From Syntrophobacterales bacterium (lineage in GTDB: Bacteria > Desulfobacterota > Desulfobaccia > Desulfobaccales > 0-14-0-80-60-11): a DNA stretch of 30,197 bases. Position numbers and translations under genes: made by a program. The notes under the pieces are model-generated. The model saw only the letters and a list, made by a program, of their open reading frames with translations, made no database searches and was not told the DNA's origin. Of the stretch, positions 23,463 to 30,197 are shown piece after piece; within the stretch, counting starts at the first letter, position 1; each line of letters starts with the position of its first letter. The stretch covers positions 1-30,197 of the forward strand of contig JALNYP010000046.1 of the NCBI GenBank assembly GCA_023229795.1, given 5' to 3'.

Positions 23463-24299
23463 ATGAGACGAAAGCTCGCCTTACTCTTACTCGCCGTAGT
23501 CCTTTCGGCAGCGAGCAGCGGCCCCGCCGGGGCTTCTACCTACTTTGTCTATGATCAATGGGGCGGCACCTGGCACGACGCTAACAAAAGCTGGGAAAAT
23601 GACACGTTAATGTGCTGGGCAGCCGCAGCCTCGAATATTCTGGATTGGACCCGCTGGGATACCGCGGCCTTAAATAATGAAACTCTGGTATTTCAGTACT
23701 TTGTCGCCCATTGGACTAACCAGGGGAGCCTGCCGTATTTGGGGTGGAATTGGTGGTTCGATGGGTCTTTGCCGCCCTCGGGGCCGATCTGGTCCAAATG
23801 GTCCCAGGTCGATGTCGCGGGTGGGAATTTTTGGCCCGGCGCGAATTTTGACGATGTCTATTACCGGGGGATGAGTGCCAATTTGCTTTCCGATGTAGAA
23901 AACTTTCTCCATTCCGGCTACGGTGTGACCCTGGGGATCTACAGACCTAATCCCAGCGGCGGATTGTACGGGCACGCGCTCACGTGCTGGGGGTATGAAT
24001 ATACCGATGGTCCTGCTGGCCGCCAATATAACGGCATTTACGTGACTGATTCGGATGATCGTCAGACGGGCGAGTATTTTTACGCGGTTAGTGAGAGTAA
24101 TGGTCAGTGGTATCTTCAGAACTACTTCGGCAGTAACGCCTGGTATATCGATGAAGTCGAGGCCCTGGCCCGGGTTCCCCTGCCGGGGTCGCTGCTCCTG
24201 TTCGCCTCCGGCCTCCTGGTGCTGGCGGCCTGGAGAAGGCGGGCCCGGTCAGCCGGCCTTGCCGCGGCTGATAGTTCAAGACACTTGTCGTCAAAGTAA
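23463..24299 (+). CDS. Secreted IdeS-like cysteine protease with PEP-CTERM sorting signal
   Basis: A 278-residue exported protein. The signal peptide is MRRKLALLLLAVVLSAASSGPAGA. The catalytic domain has candidate Cys51 in LMCWAAAASNILDW, His171 in YGHALTCWGYEY, and an acidic residue in VTDSDD (196-199). This order and these motifs match the IdeS/Mac (C66, papain-clan) peptidases. The C terminus (238-260, VPLPGSLLLFASGLLVLAAWRRR) is a PEP-CTERM tail: a variant PEP box, a hydrophobic helix and an Arg cluster, recognised by exosortase for sorting to the envelope. The tail is followed by 18 extra residues, which is unusual. AGGAG (23451-23455) precedes the ATG. Targets are unknown; an immunoglobulin substrate is unlikely in an environmental anaerobe. 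Confidence 0.8.
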   Translation: MRRKLALLLLAVVLSAASSGPAGASTYFVYDQWGGTWHDANKSWENDTLMCWAAAASNILDWTRWDTAALNNETLVFQYFVAHWTNQGSLPYLGWNWWFDGSLPPSGPIWSKWSQVDVAGGNFWPGANFDDVYYRGMSANLLSDVENFLHSGYGVTLGIYRPNPSGGLYGHALTCWGYEYTDGPAGRQYNGIYVTDSDDRQTGEYFYAVSESNGQWYLQNYFGSNAWYIDEVEALARVPLPGSLLLFASGLLVLAAWRRRARSAGLAAADSSRHLSSK

Positions 24300-24361
24300 C
24301 TTTTAGGGGGCAAGGCAGTTATCACGATTGGTGGGCGCAAGGAAGGGCTGAAAAATATCGG

Positions 24362-24393
24362 GGCGGGCCGGCGGGTCCGCCTTAATTATTTTC
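24362..24393. terminator. Bidirectional intrinsic terminator
   Basis: GGCGGGCC (24362-24369) pairs with GGTCCGCC (24374-24381) over 8 bp with one G-T pair and a 4-nt loop. TTAATTATTTT follows on the plus strand and, after the stem on the minus strand, CCGATATTTTT. It sits between the convergent protease and second hemerythrin genes. Confidence 0.7.
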
Positions 24394-24416
24394 ATCTGTG
24401 CGAGAGGCGGCTGTCT

Positions 24417-25127
24417 CTAGAGCTTGGGGGTAAACTCCTCCAGGTCGTTGAGGCCCAGGGACTTTTCCAGTTCCGCCACGGGCACCAACAGGGGCTCATA
24501 ACCGTGGGCGCCGAAGCGGGCCTGTTCCCGGTCGGCGAAGGTCCGGCCCAAGGCCAGATATTCCGCCGGGGACAACACCGATCGGAGGGCCGGAAACAGG
24601 ACCGTGTCCTCCTGGGCGGCGTGGGCCCGGTACATGCGGGTGAAGAGGTGCAGGTAGGCCTCCAGTTGGGCCCGGCGGACAAAGTTCCGGGACTCGGAAG
24701 AGCCGGCTTGATGGAGGAGGTAGGTGGTGATCCGGCGCCCCGCCTCATGCTGGCCCCGGAGGATCTTGACCAGGGCCAGGTGCTGGCCGGACTTCTCGAA
24801 GATAGGGAAGACGTGTTCTTCTTCCAGCTTTTCGTGGTGTTCCTGAATGAACCCGTGCATCAGGGTGGCGGCCTGGGTCAACGACTCCGGAGCCAACTCC
24901 TTGCAGCACTGCAGCCGCCGGGCCATCTCATCGTAAATCAAGAGGAGGCGGCGCAGCACCCCGTGCTCCTCCATGAGGTCCTCGGGGGCGGAGATTGCCG
25001 CGCCGGCCGGTTTTCCGGCGCAGCCCAGGAAAGCCGCGGGGCTCAAAAGCGCCGCAGCGCCAAGGATCAGGCCGCCCTGGCGCAAAAAGGCGCGGCGGGT
25101 ATCGTCGGATTCGCTCGGTTGGACCAT
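24417..25127 (-). CDS. Tat-exported hemerythrin-domain protein (paralogue 2)
   Basis: A 236-residue protein. ATG 25127 follows GAGGAG; the 53-residue upstream extension is spurious. The signal region (DDTRRAFLRQGGLILGAAALLSPAAFLGC) has twin arginines and ends in FLGC, so it could be a Tat lipoprotein, unlike paralogue 1. Hemerythrin ligands line up exactly with copy 1: His 55, 98, 127 and 169, with ED at 173-174. It shares the DLMxEHGVLRRLLLIYD and TRMYRAHA-EDTVL segments and the FTPK ending. The C-terminal extension is similar too. An extra CC pair occurs at 74-75. It is convergent with the protease and separated from sufB by about 90 bases. Confidence 0.9.
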   Translation of the reverse strand: MVQPSESDDTRRAFLRQGGLILGAAALLSPAAFLGCAGKPAGAAISAPEDLMEEHGVLRRLLLIYDEMARRLQCCKELAPESLTQAATLMHGFIQEHHEKLEEEHVFPIFEKSGQHLALVKILRGQHEAGRRITTYLLHQAGSSESRNFVRRAQLEAYLHLFTRMYRAHAAQEDTVLFPALRSVLSPAEYLALGRTFADREQARFGAHGYEPLLVPVAELEKSLGLNDLEEFTPKL

Positions 25128-25215
25128 GTTCTCCTCACAGCTTTTACTTATGAAAGAGGCCTTGGGCTTTTCGAAATTGCCCTCACCCCTCCCCTTACTC
25201 ACTTCCCTTACAACC

Positions 25216-26424
25216 CTACAGGCCTTTGCCCGACTCCTGGATGGCCTGCTCCATTTCCTGCTCCAGGGCCGGAGGCAGGCCCTCAACCTTGACGTTGAGG
25301 AAACCGCGCACGATGGTGGAGACTGCCTCGTCTTCGTCCAGGCCCCGGGCCATGAGATATTCCACTTCCTCGGCCGCGATCTTGCCCACCGCGGCTTCGT
25401 GCGACATGTCCACCCCGGCGACCCGGCCTTCCAGTTCAGGGATGGCGTAGACCACGCCGTTGCCCAGGATGAGGCCCCGGCACTCCAGGTGAGCCTTGAT
25501 TTGGGGCGCCAGACCCACGAGATGGCCCCGGGCGATGCTGGTGCCGCCGATGGCCAGGGTGCGGGCGATGATTTCGGCCCGGGTCCGGGGCGCCTTGAGG
25601 ATTACCCGGCCCCCCACGTCCAACTCGCAGCCGGGATGGGCCACGAGGATGGACTGGAGACGCGCCACGGCGCCTTCGCCGTTCAGGGTGACGGTGGGAT
25701 ACATCTGCACCGACTTTACCGGCCGCAGCAGGATATAATTGGAGATGTAAGTGCCGCCTTCCTCCACCATGACCGCGGTACGGGGCCGCACGTGGACCTC
25801 TTTCCCCCAGTTGTGGACCATGGTGAAGGTCAGGTGGCCGCCTTTCTTCACGTAGAATTCCGAGACCCCGATATGGAGGCCGGAGACCACCCCGGGGTGG
25901 GTGGCGCAGCCGGTGATGATGTGGAGTTGGGCCCCTTCTTCGACGACCACCAGGTTGTGGACGTGTTGGGCAAAGCGGTCGGTGCGGAGATAGAGGCAGG
26001 ATTCCACCGGCTGCTCGATCTTGGCGCCTGGCAGGGCCCGGATGAAATAGCCGTTGTCCAGATCCAACTCGGTGCTGGCGGTGTATTTGTCGGCGTCCAC
26101 CGGCACCAGGCCCCAAAGCAGGTCCTTGACCCAAGCATGAGTTTGCACGGCCTTGGTGATGGGCAGGACTTCCACGCCGGGCTGGCGGGTCTGGCAGTGG
26201 ACGATGGCCTTGTCGGCCTGGAGAAAGGTGCCGGCGTGGTCCTCGTCGGTGAGCTCGATGCCCGCGGTGAGCAGGCGGCTGCGCTCCTCAGGGGAAAACT
26301 GGCGGTAATCGGGGTCGTAGGCCCAGGCGCCGCCCTGGCGGGAAAAGTCATCCAGGTTGAGATCAGGCCCAAAGGCCGCCTTTTTCTGCCGACTCTGCTC
26401 GGCCCGCTCTTTTATCTCCGACAT
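25216..26424 (-). CDS. sufB: SufB/SufD-family Fe-S cluster scaffold (minimal SufBC/Sms type)
   Basis: A 402-residue right-handed beta-helix-type protein of the SufB/SufD family, which with the SufC ATPase assembles [4Fe-4S] clusters in the cytoplasm. The family core is clear: a long repetitive beta region (VRPRTAVMVEEGGTYISNYILLRPVKSVQMYPTVTLNGEGAVARLQS) and the C-terminal AGVDMSHEAAVGKIAAEEVEYLMARGL. It is shorter than E. coli SufB, and the genome neighbourhood contains no sufD, sufS or sufE, which matches the ancestral two-gene system of archaea and strict anaerobes. I prefer ATG 26424 (AGGA about 11 bases upstream) over 26433. It overlaps the 3' end of sufC by 13 bases, implying coupling. 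Confidence 0.9.
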   Translation of the reverse strand: MSEIKERAEQSRQKKAAFGPDLNLDDFSRQGGAWAYDPDYRQFSPEERSRLLTAGIELTDEDHAGTFLQADKAIVHCQTRQPGVEVLPITKAVQTHAWVKDLLWGLVPVDADKYTASTELDLDNGYFIRALPGAKIEQPVESCLYLRTDRFAQHVHNLVVVEEGAQLHIITGCATHPGVVSGLHIGVSEFYVKKGGHLTFTMVHNWGKEVHVRPRTAVMVEEGGTYISNYILLRPVKSVQMYPTVTLNGEGAVARLQSILVAHPGCELDVGGRVILKAPRTRAEIIARTLAIGGTSIARGHLVGLAPQIKAHLECRGLILGNGVVYAIPELEGRVAGVDMSHEAAVGKIAAEEVEYLMARGLDEDEAVSTIVRGFLNVKVEGLPPALEQEMEQAIQESGKGL

Positions 26425-27137
26425 TTGGCACATTCCTCGTAACCGAAATTCTTGATATCCTGCAGCAATTCCCGGGGGTTGCCCTGGCAGCAGAGGCGGC
26501 CGTCGCCCAGGATATAAGCGCGGTCGGCGTTGACGTAATCCATGATGAAGCCGGTATGAGTGATGATGAGCCCGGATTTGTCGCGGTGTTGGCGGCGGCG
26601 CTCTTTCTGAAGCAATTTGGCGATGATTTCGCCCACCACCTGGAGGTTTTCCAGGTCCACGCCGGATTCCGGTTCATCCAGCAACACCATGTGGGGATTC
26701 TGGGCCAGGAGTTGAAGGAGTTCCGAGCGCTTGAGTTCGCCGCCGGAAAAGCCGTAATTGACCTCCCGGTCCAGGAAGGCGGTAAAATTGTAGGCCGCAG
26801 CCAGAACCTCGGGGGCGATGGCGCCTCGGGAGCAGACCCGGAGGATGTCCGCGGTCTTGACGCCCCGGATGGTGGGCGGGCGCTGGAAGGAGAGACCCAG
26901 GCCCAGGCGGGCCCGTTCAAAGGTCGGCATCTGGGTAATATCCTGCCCCCGGAAGGTGATCCGCCCCTGTTTCACCTGATAGCGCTCAAAACCCATGATG
27001 GTCATGAGCAGGGTGGATTTGCCGGAACCGTTTCGGCCGAAGAGGATGTGAGTCTCGCCGGCGGGCACCGCCAGATTGAGGCCCTTGAGCACTTCTTTAT
27101 CGTCTATATTGACCCAAAGATCATCGATGGTCAGCAT
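26412..27137 (-). CDS. sufC: Fe-S assembly ATPase SufC
   Basis: A 241-residue ABC-type ATPase. Walker A is GRNGSGKST (34-42), the signature is FSGGELKRSELLQLLAQNP, Walker B is MVLLDEPESGVD and the switch His is in LIITHTG. The ESGVD in place of a plain SALD loop is characteristic of SufC. It energises conformational change in the SufB scaffold. The protein ends EECAKCRR; a terminal CxxC is not part of E. coli SufC and could bind metal (inference). It is the first gene of a sufC-sufB pair. A 10-bp hairpin at 27164-27187 separates it from the small exported-protein gene upstream. Confidence 0.94.
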   Translation of the reverse strand: MLTIDDLWVNIDDKEVLKGLNLAVPAGETHILFGRNGSGKSTLLMTIMGFERYQVKQGRITFRGQDITQMPTFERARLGLGLSFQRPPTIRGVKTADILRVCSRGAIAPEVLAAAYNFTAFLDREVNYGFSGGELKRSELLQLLAQNPHMVLLDEPESGVDLENLQVVGEIIAKLLQKERRRQHRDKSGLIITHTGFIMDYVNADRAYILGDGRLCCQGNPRELLQDIKNFGYEECAKCRR

Positions 27138-27163
27138 GAGAAAACCTCGGATGTAACGAGAAA

Positions 27164-27187
27164 GCCCCCAAAGCGGACTTTGGGGGC
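27164..27187 (-). terminator. Hairpin terminator/attenuator upstream of sufC
   Basis: GCCCCCAAAG (27164-27173) pairs perfectly with CTTTGGGGGC (27178-27187) around CGGA. On the minus strand the stem is followed only by TTTCTCGTTAC, so termination may be partial. It follows the stop of the exported-protein gene and precedes sufC, so it could end the former or attenuate read-through into sufCB. Confidence 0.65.
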
Positions 27188-27219
27188 CTCTGCAAACTGG
27201 GTTAGGCTAACCGGAAAAC

Positions 27220-27558
27220 TTACGGAGCTTCCTTGGTCAGAGAAGGCATGGCCGGAAGCGGGGGAGCCAACTGAATATAGTTCATTCCAAAAGCCCGGGT
27301 CTCGAAGGCCTTGGGATTGAAAGCCTTGGTCAGCTCTACTTCTTCCGGGGTTAAAATGCGGACCATGCCATAGGGATCAACAATGGCAAACCGCTCGCCT
27401 TTGGCCAGACATGAAGCTACCGTCTCATTCCCCTTCAGCTCTTTCTTGGAAACGCACAGCAGTTTGGCGCTTCCAGCTTTCTGAGCTGTGGCGACGGAAC
27501 AGACGAAAAATACAGCTACGACTGCCACCAGCAACCCGACCACTAATTTAGACCGCAT
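27220..27558 (-). CDS. Small exported protein with two mature cysteines, unknown function
   Basis: A 112-residue protein. The signal peptide is MRSKLVVGLLVAVVAVFFVCSVATA, with probable cleavage after ATA. The mature part contains LLCVSKKELKGNETVASCLAKGERFAIVDPYG, with two Cys 14 residues apart that could form a disulfide, followed by a charged helix and a proline-rich tail. AAAGGAGGAAGGAG lies directly before ATG 27558. A promoter at 27655-27682 supports independent expression. A degraded relative lies just upstream at 27819-27980. No family is recognised; periplasmic location is inferred. Confidence 0.72.
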   Translation of the reverse strand: MRSKLVVGLLVAVVAVFFVCSVATAQKAGSAKLLCVSKKELKGNETVASCLAKGERFAIVDPYGMVRILTPEEVELTKAFNPKAFETRAFGMNYIQLAPPLPAMPSLTKEAP

Positions 27559-27654
27559 ACTCCTTCCTCCTTTCGGCTAAAGGTTGATACCCGGCTTCTC
27601 TCCCCCCCCATTGGAGTAACTGAGAAAAAGCCACCAAACTCCTTTCCAGGCCAT

Positions 27655-27682
27655 AATATATGCGCACAAGCCAAAAAGTCAA
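27655..27682 (-). promoter_or_regulatory. Sigma-70 promoter of the exported-protein gene
   Basis: On the minus strand TTGACT (27677-27682) is 16 bases from TATATT (27655-27660), or 18 from TATTAT (27653-27658). It lies about 100 bases before the ATG at 27558. Confidence 0.6.
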
Positions 27683-27818
27683 CTTAATTAATCGGCCTGA
27701 AAAAAAAATCTATGGTTGCTTTTTATACCCTAATGGAGAGGGCTTTAGTAAGACCTCTTCAAGAGGCCTCCCTTTGTTAAATTATATATTCAACCCGCCT
27801 GAATAACAAGATGCCGCG

Positions 27819-27980
27819 TCAGGAGGCGCGATTTGTCCCGCCAGAGGCCACCGTTTGTTCTCCTTTGAGTTCCTGCTGAGAAAGGCACCGGAGAATTTCT
27901 GCCGAGGCGCTGCCGACCAAGAGTATGAGCAACGCCAGGGCCGGCGCCAGGCCGGTCAACCGAAATTAAATTGCCGCCAT
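27819..27980 (-). pseudogene. Decayed paralogue of the small exported protein at 27220-27558
   Basis: An intact ribosome site (AGGGAGG) and ATG (27980) open a frame that hits TAA at codon 5. The same frame then continues with a hydrophobic signal-like stretch (LAPALALLILLVGSASA) and LRCLSQQELKGEQTVAS, and ends at TGA 27819-27821. The segment C-x-S-x-x-ELKG-x-x-TVAS is shared with the functional neighbour (CVSKKELKGNETVAS). After TVAS the similarity stops, so the C-terminal half is lost. A perfect TATAAT on the minus strand at 28013-28018 is probably the old promoter. Use of TTG at 27959 as a start cannot be excluded, but it lacks a ribosome site. Confidence 0.6.
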
Positions 27981-28046
27981 CCTCCCTTTTTAAAATGAGG
28001 AAGTGCTCCTTTATTATAGGCTAACGGTAAGAGTTGGAAAAAGGGA

Positions 28047-28095
28047 AGTCAAGGCAGGTCTGGAGGGCAGGAAAAAATTGGATTTTTCCTTGACT
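28047..28095. repeat. Nested inverted repeats upstream of hdrA
   Basis: AGTCAAGG (28047-28054) is the reverse complement of CCTTGACT (28088-28095). Inside it, GGAAAAA and TTTTTCC flank a short loop. Outer and inner stems share bases and are therefore alternatives. Function is unknown. Confidence 0.4.
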
Positions 28096-28152
28096 GGGCT
28101 AAGCCGCTTGTTCTATAAAGCACAATAGCTGTTCAGAGAATGGATTGGTCTA

Positions 28153-28174
28153 TTTTGTTGATTTTGTCACAAAA
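28153..28174. promoter_or_regulatory. Possible CRP/FNR-type site upstream of hdrA
   Basis: TTTTGT (28153-28158) and ACAAAA (28169-28174) are inverted repeats enclosing TTGAT...TCAC, which resembles mixed CRP/FNR-family half-sites. It lies about 50 bases before the hdrA ATG, and TATATAAA occurs between them. Anaerobic regulation is plausible but unproven. Confidence 0.3.
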
Positions 28175-28221
28175 CTTGGCTAAATTGAGTATATAAACCA
28201 GAAATTACAGGTGGAGCGATG

Positions 28222-30197
28222 ATGAGTGCAAACAAACAGGTGAATAACCCGCTGGGCGCCGTGATGGTGGTCGGCGGCGGTATCGCCGGAATGCAGGCCG
28301 CTTTGGATCTGGCCAACGCCGGATACTTTGTTCACATGGTGGAGGCCAAACCAGCCATTGGCGGGGTCATGTCGCAGCTCGATAAGACCTTCCCCACCAA
28401 TGACTGCGCAATGTGAATTATCTCGCCCAAGCTGGTCGAGGTCGGCCGGCACATTAACATCGAAGTCATGGCTCCCGCTCAAGTTCTCGGCATCAGCGGC
28501 GAGCCCGGCAATTTTTCGGTCAAGGTGAAGCAGCAAGCGCGTTATATCGATATGGCCAAGTGCATTTCCTGTGGTCTCTGCGCCCAGAAGTGCCCGAAGA
28601 AGGTGCCTGATGAATACAACGTGGGCCTGGCCAAGCGCAAGGCCGCATACTTGGCTTATGCCCAGGCCATACCCCCCAAGTATGCCATCGATAAAGACGT
28701 CTGCCTCTTCTTTAAGAAAGGCGGCAAGTGCAAGGCCTGCGAGAAGTTCTGCCCCACCGGCGCGGTGGATTTCTCCCAGGTGGACGTGGAGAAGGACGTC
28801 GCGGTGGGCGCGGTCATCGTGGCCGCGGGCTTTAAGCCCTACGATCCCACCCGATACGGCGCCTATCATTATGCCAAATTGCCCAATGTCGTTACCGGCA
28901 TGGAGTTTGAGCGGATTTTGGCCGCGGCGGGTCCCTTCTCCGGCCACCTGGTGCGCCCCTCGGACCATAAGGAGCCCACGCGCATTGCCTGGCTCCAGTG
29001 CGTCGGGTCCCGGGACTTGAACCACTGCGACCACAGCTACTGCTCCAACGTCTGCTGCATGTACGCGATCAAGGAAGCGGTGATCGCCAAAGAACACAGC
29101 AAAGAGCCCCTGGATGCCGCGATTTTCTTTATGGATATGCGCACCCACGGCAAAGAGTTCGAGAAATATTACGGGCGGGCCAAAGATGAGTTCGGCGTCC
29201 GCTTTATCCGTTCCCGGGTGCATTCCGTGGACGCAGTGCCCGATTCCGATGATGTGGCTATCCGCTATCTGGATGAAGACGGTAACCTGAAGGACGAAGT
29301 CTTCGACATGCTGGTCCTGTCCACGGGCATGGAAGTGGCCCCGGAGGTCATGGAACTGAGCAAGACCCTCGGGGTGGAGCTCAACGCCGACCGGTTCGCG
29401 GCTACGTCCTCGTTTACGCCGGTGTCCACCAGCAAACCGGGAGTGTTCGTGTGCGGCGCCCTGCAGGGCCCCAAAGACATCCCGCAATCGGTCATGGAGG
29501 CTTCGGCCGCGGCCTCGGCGGCCAGTGAGTTGCTGGCCCCCGCCCGTTACACCCTGGCCAAGAAGAAACCCGTCTTCGAGGAACGGGACGTTTCCCAGGA
29601 AGTGCCCCGCATCGGCGTCTTCGTCTGTCACTGCGGCATCAATATCGCCAGCATCATCGATGTGGAGGGGGTGCGGGATTACGCCAAGACGCTCCCTTAC
29701 GTGGAATACGTGGAAAACAGCCTGTTCGCCTGCTCCCAGGATACCCAGGAATTGATCAAGCAGCGCATCAAGGAGCACAACCTGAACCGGGTGGTGGTGG
29801 CCTCCTGTACGCCCCGCACCCATGAACCCACCTTCCAGGAGACCATCAAGGAAGCCGGCCTCAACAAGTATCTGTTCCAGATGGCCAATATCCGGGACCA
29901 GGGCTCCTGGGTGCACCAGAACGAACCGGAGAAGGCCACCCATCGGGCCAAAGACCAGGTGCGTATGGCAGTGGCCGCAGTCAGCTTGCAGCCGCCCCTC
30001 ACCGAATTCGATCTGCCCGTCACTAAGGCCGGTCTGGTGATCGGCGGCGGGGTGGCCGGCATGGAAGCCGCCCTGGGCTTGGCCGGCCAGGGTTATAAGG
30101 TGTCCCTGGTCGAGAAGAAAGACTTCCTGGGCGGACACGCCCGGAAGCTCAACCATACCTGGAACGGCGAGGCGGTCCAGCCCTACGTCGATGACGT
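28222..30197 (+). CDS. hdrA: Selenocysteine-containing HdrA-type heterodisulfide reductase subunit A (3' end outside window)
   Basis: HdrA carries the electron-bifurcating FAD and several [4Fe-4S] clusters in Hdr complexes. The frame opens with VMVVGGGIAGMQAALDLANAGY (FAD Rossmann loop) and reaches TNDCAM, then UGA (28414-28416), then IISPKLVEVGRH and more than 590 further codons without a stop. HdrA proteins normally have Cys exactly at the UGA, so it is read as selenocysteine. Ferredoxin-like cysteines follow (CISCGLCAQKCPK, then CLFF...CKACEKFCP), then the CVGSRD...YCSNVCCMYAIKEA cluster motif. A second HdrA N-terminal module begins at about 29620 (GVFVCHCGINIA, VVVASCTPRTHEPTF, MANIRDQGSWVHQ) with a second Rossmann loop (VIGGGVAGMEAAL), so the protein is a tandem HdrA. 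GGTGGAG precedes ATG 28222; ATG 28219 is adjacent. Confidence 0.9.
28431..28450 (+). promoter_or_regulatory. Candidate bacterial SECIS hairpin after the hdrA UGA
   Basis: GCTGG (28431-28435) pairs with CCGGC (28446-28450, one G-T) with a 10-nt loop containing GGTC (28440-28443), starting 14 bases after the UGA. Bacterial SECIS elements bound by SelB lie just downstream of UGA inside the coding region, and a GGU-type apical loop is known from E. coli fdhF. The fit is by eye. Confidence 0.5.

Larger units (their letters stand above)
27559..28221. other. Long intergenic region: promoter, decayed gene and inverted repeats before hdrA
   Basis: It contains the promoter of the exported-protein gene, a pseudogene of that gene (27819-27980) with its own TATAAT (28013-28018, minus), an 8-bp inverted repeat (28047-28054/28088-28095) and a TTTTGT/ACAAAA palindrome (28153-28174) ahead of hdrA. 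I see no other gene or structured RNA. Confidence 0.6.

Noticed and set aside
28571..29020. Plus-strand open frame of 149 codons inside hdrA
   Set aside because: Out of frame with the HdrA sequence and Arg/Ser/Pro-rich; the other frame carries all conserved cysteine motifs.
28180..30156. 658-codon open frame on the minus strand opposite hdrA
   Set aside because: Rich in His/Gly/Asp with no recognisable domain. It could mislead annotation because the true gene is interrupted by the Sec UGA.
1..30197. CRISPR arrays, complete insertion sequences or rRNA genes
   Set aside because: No regularly spaced repeats, transposase genes or rRNA segments were seen on reading the window.

Overview
The window looks like chromosomal DNA of an anaerobic, GC-rich member of the Desulfobacterota (a sulfate reducer or syntroph). 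This is inferred from gene content: a selenocysteine-type HdrA, a RACE-type corrinoid activation protein, a giant 2-hydroxyacyl-CoA dehydratase activase, a methylmalonyl-CoA decarboxylase, a minimal SufC-SufB pair, Tat-exported hemerythrins and a PEP-CTERM protein. No 16S rRNA gene is present, so the placement is only indicative. Most genes are GC-rich with strong third-position GC bias, which creates very long spurious antisense ORFs. Three stretches are visibly AT-richer and probably acquired: the left edge (1-0.9 kb), the restriction-modification cassette (4.5-7.26 kb) and the csrA-proximal region (14.3-16.2 kb).

Layout: 0-1 kb holds the 3' end of a tyrosine recombinase, a YkgJ-type cysteine-cluster protein and a tRNA-Arg(ACG) whose 3' end faces the recombinase, the usual geometry of a tRNA-integrated element. 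Then come priA (-) and scpB (+). A PstI/BsuBI-type restriction-modification pair follows and ends at its own terminator. 7.4-13.5 kb (-) holds a 1393-residue dehydratase activase, a radical SAM protein, a tiny CxxxC-tailed protein and a TetR regulator with a clear promoter/operator. A flavoprotein (+) and csrA (-) follow. Next is an AT-rich stretch with orphan terminators, a promoter and two small membrane-protein genes. 16.2-18.1 kb (-) is the RACE protein. 18.5-22.3 kb (+) carries a divergent endonuclease III-like glycosylase, two uncharacterised genes, a prohibitin-like SPFH protein coupled to an exported thioredoxin, and a lipoprotein. 22.3-25.1 kb has two equal-length Tat hemerythrin paralogues (-) flanking a secreted IdeS-like cysteine protease with a PEP-CTERM tail (+). 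25.2-27.6 kb (-) holds sufB, sufC and a small exported protein, followed by a decayed paralogue of the latter. The window ends inside a large HdrA (+) that reads through an in-frame UGA.

How the genes fit together: two unrelated ATP-driven low-potential electron activators (dehydratase activase and RACE), HdrA, SufBC and the flavoprotein point to a strictly anaerobic, low-potential metabolism of acyl-CoA and C1 units. The two exported hemerythrins, the anchored thioredoxin and the SPFH protein suggest envelope handling of oxygen, NO or redox stress. The observations I consider strongest are the HdrA UGA/selenocysteine site with a plausible SECIS hairpin, the PstI-like cassette, the hemerythrin/IdeS-like protease cluster, the orphan terminator/promoter cluster beside csrA (candidate small RNAs), and the decayed paralogue at 27.8-28.0 kb.
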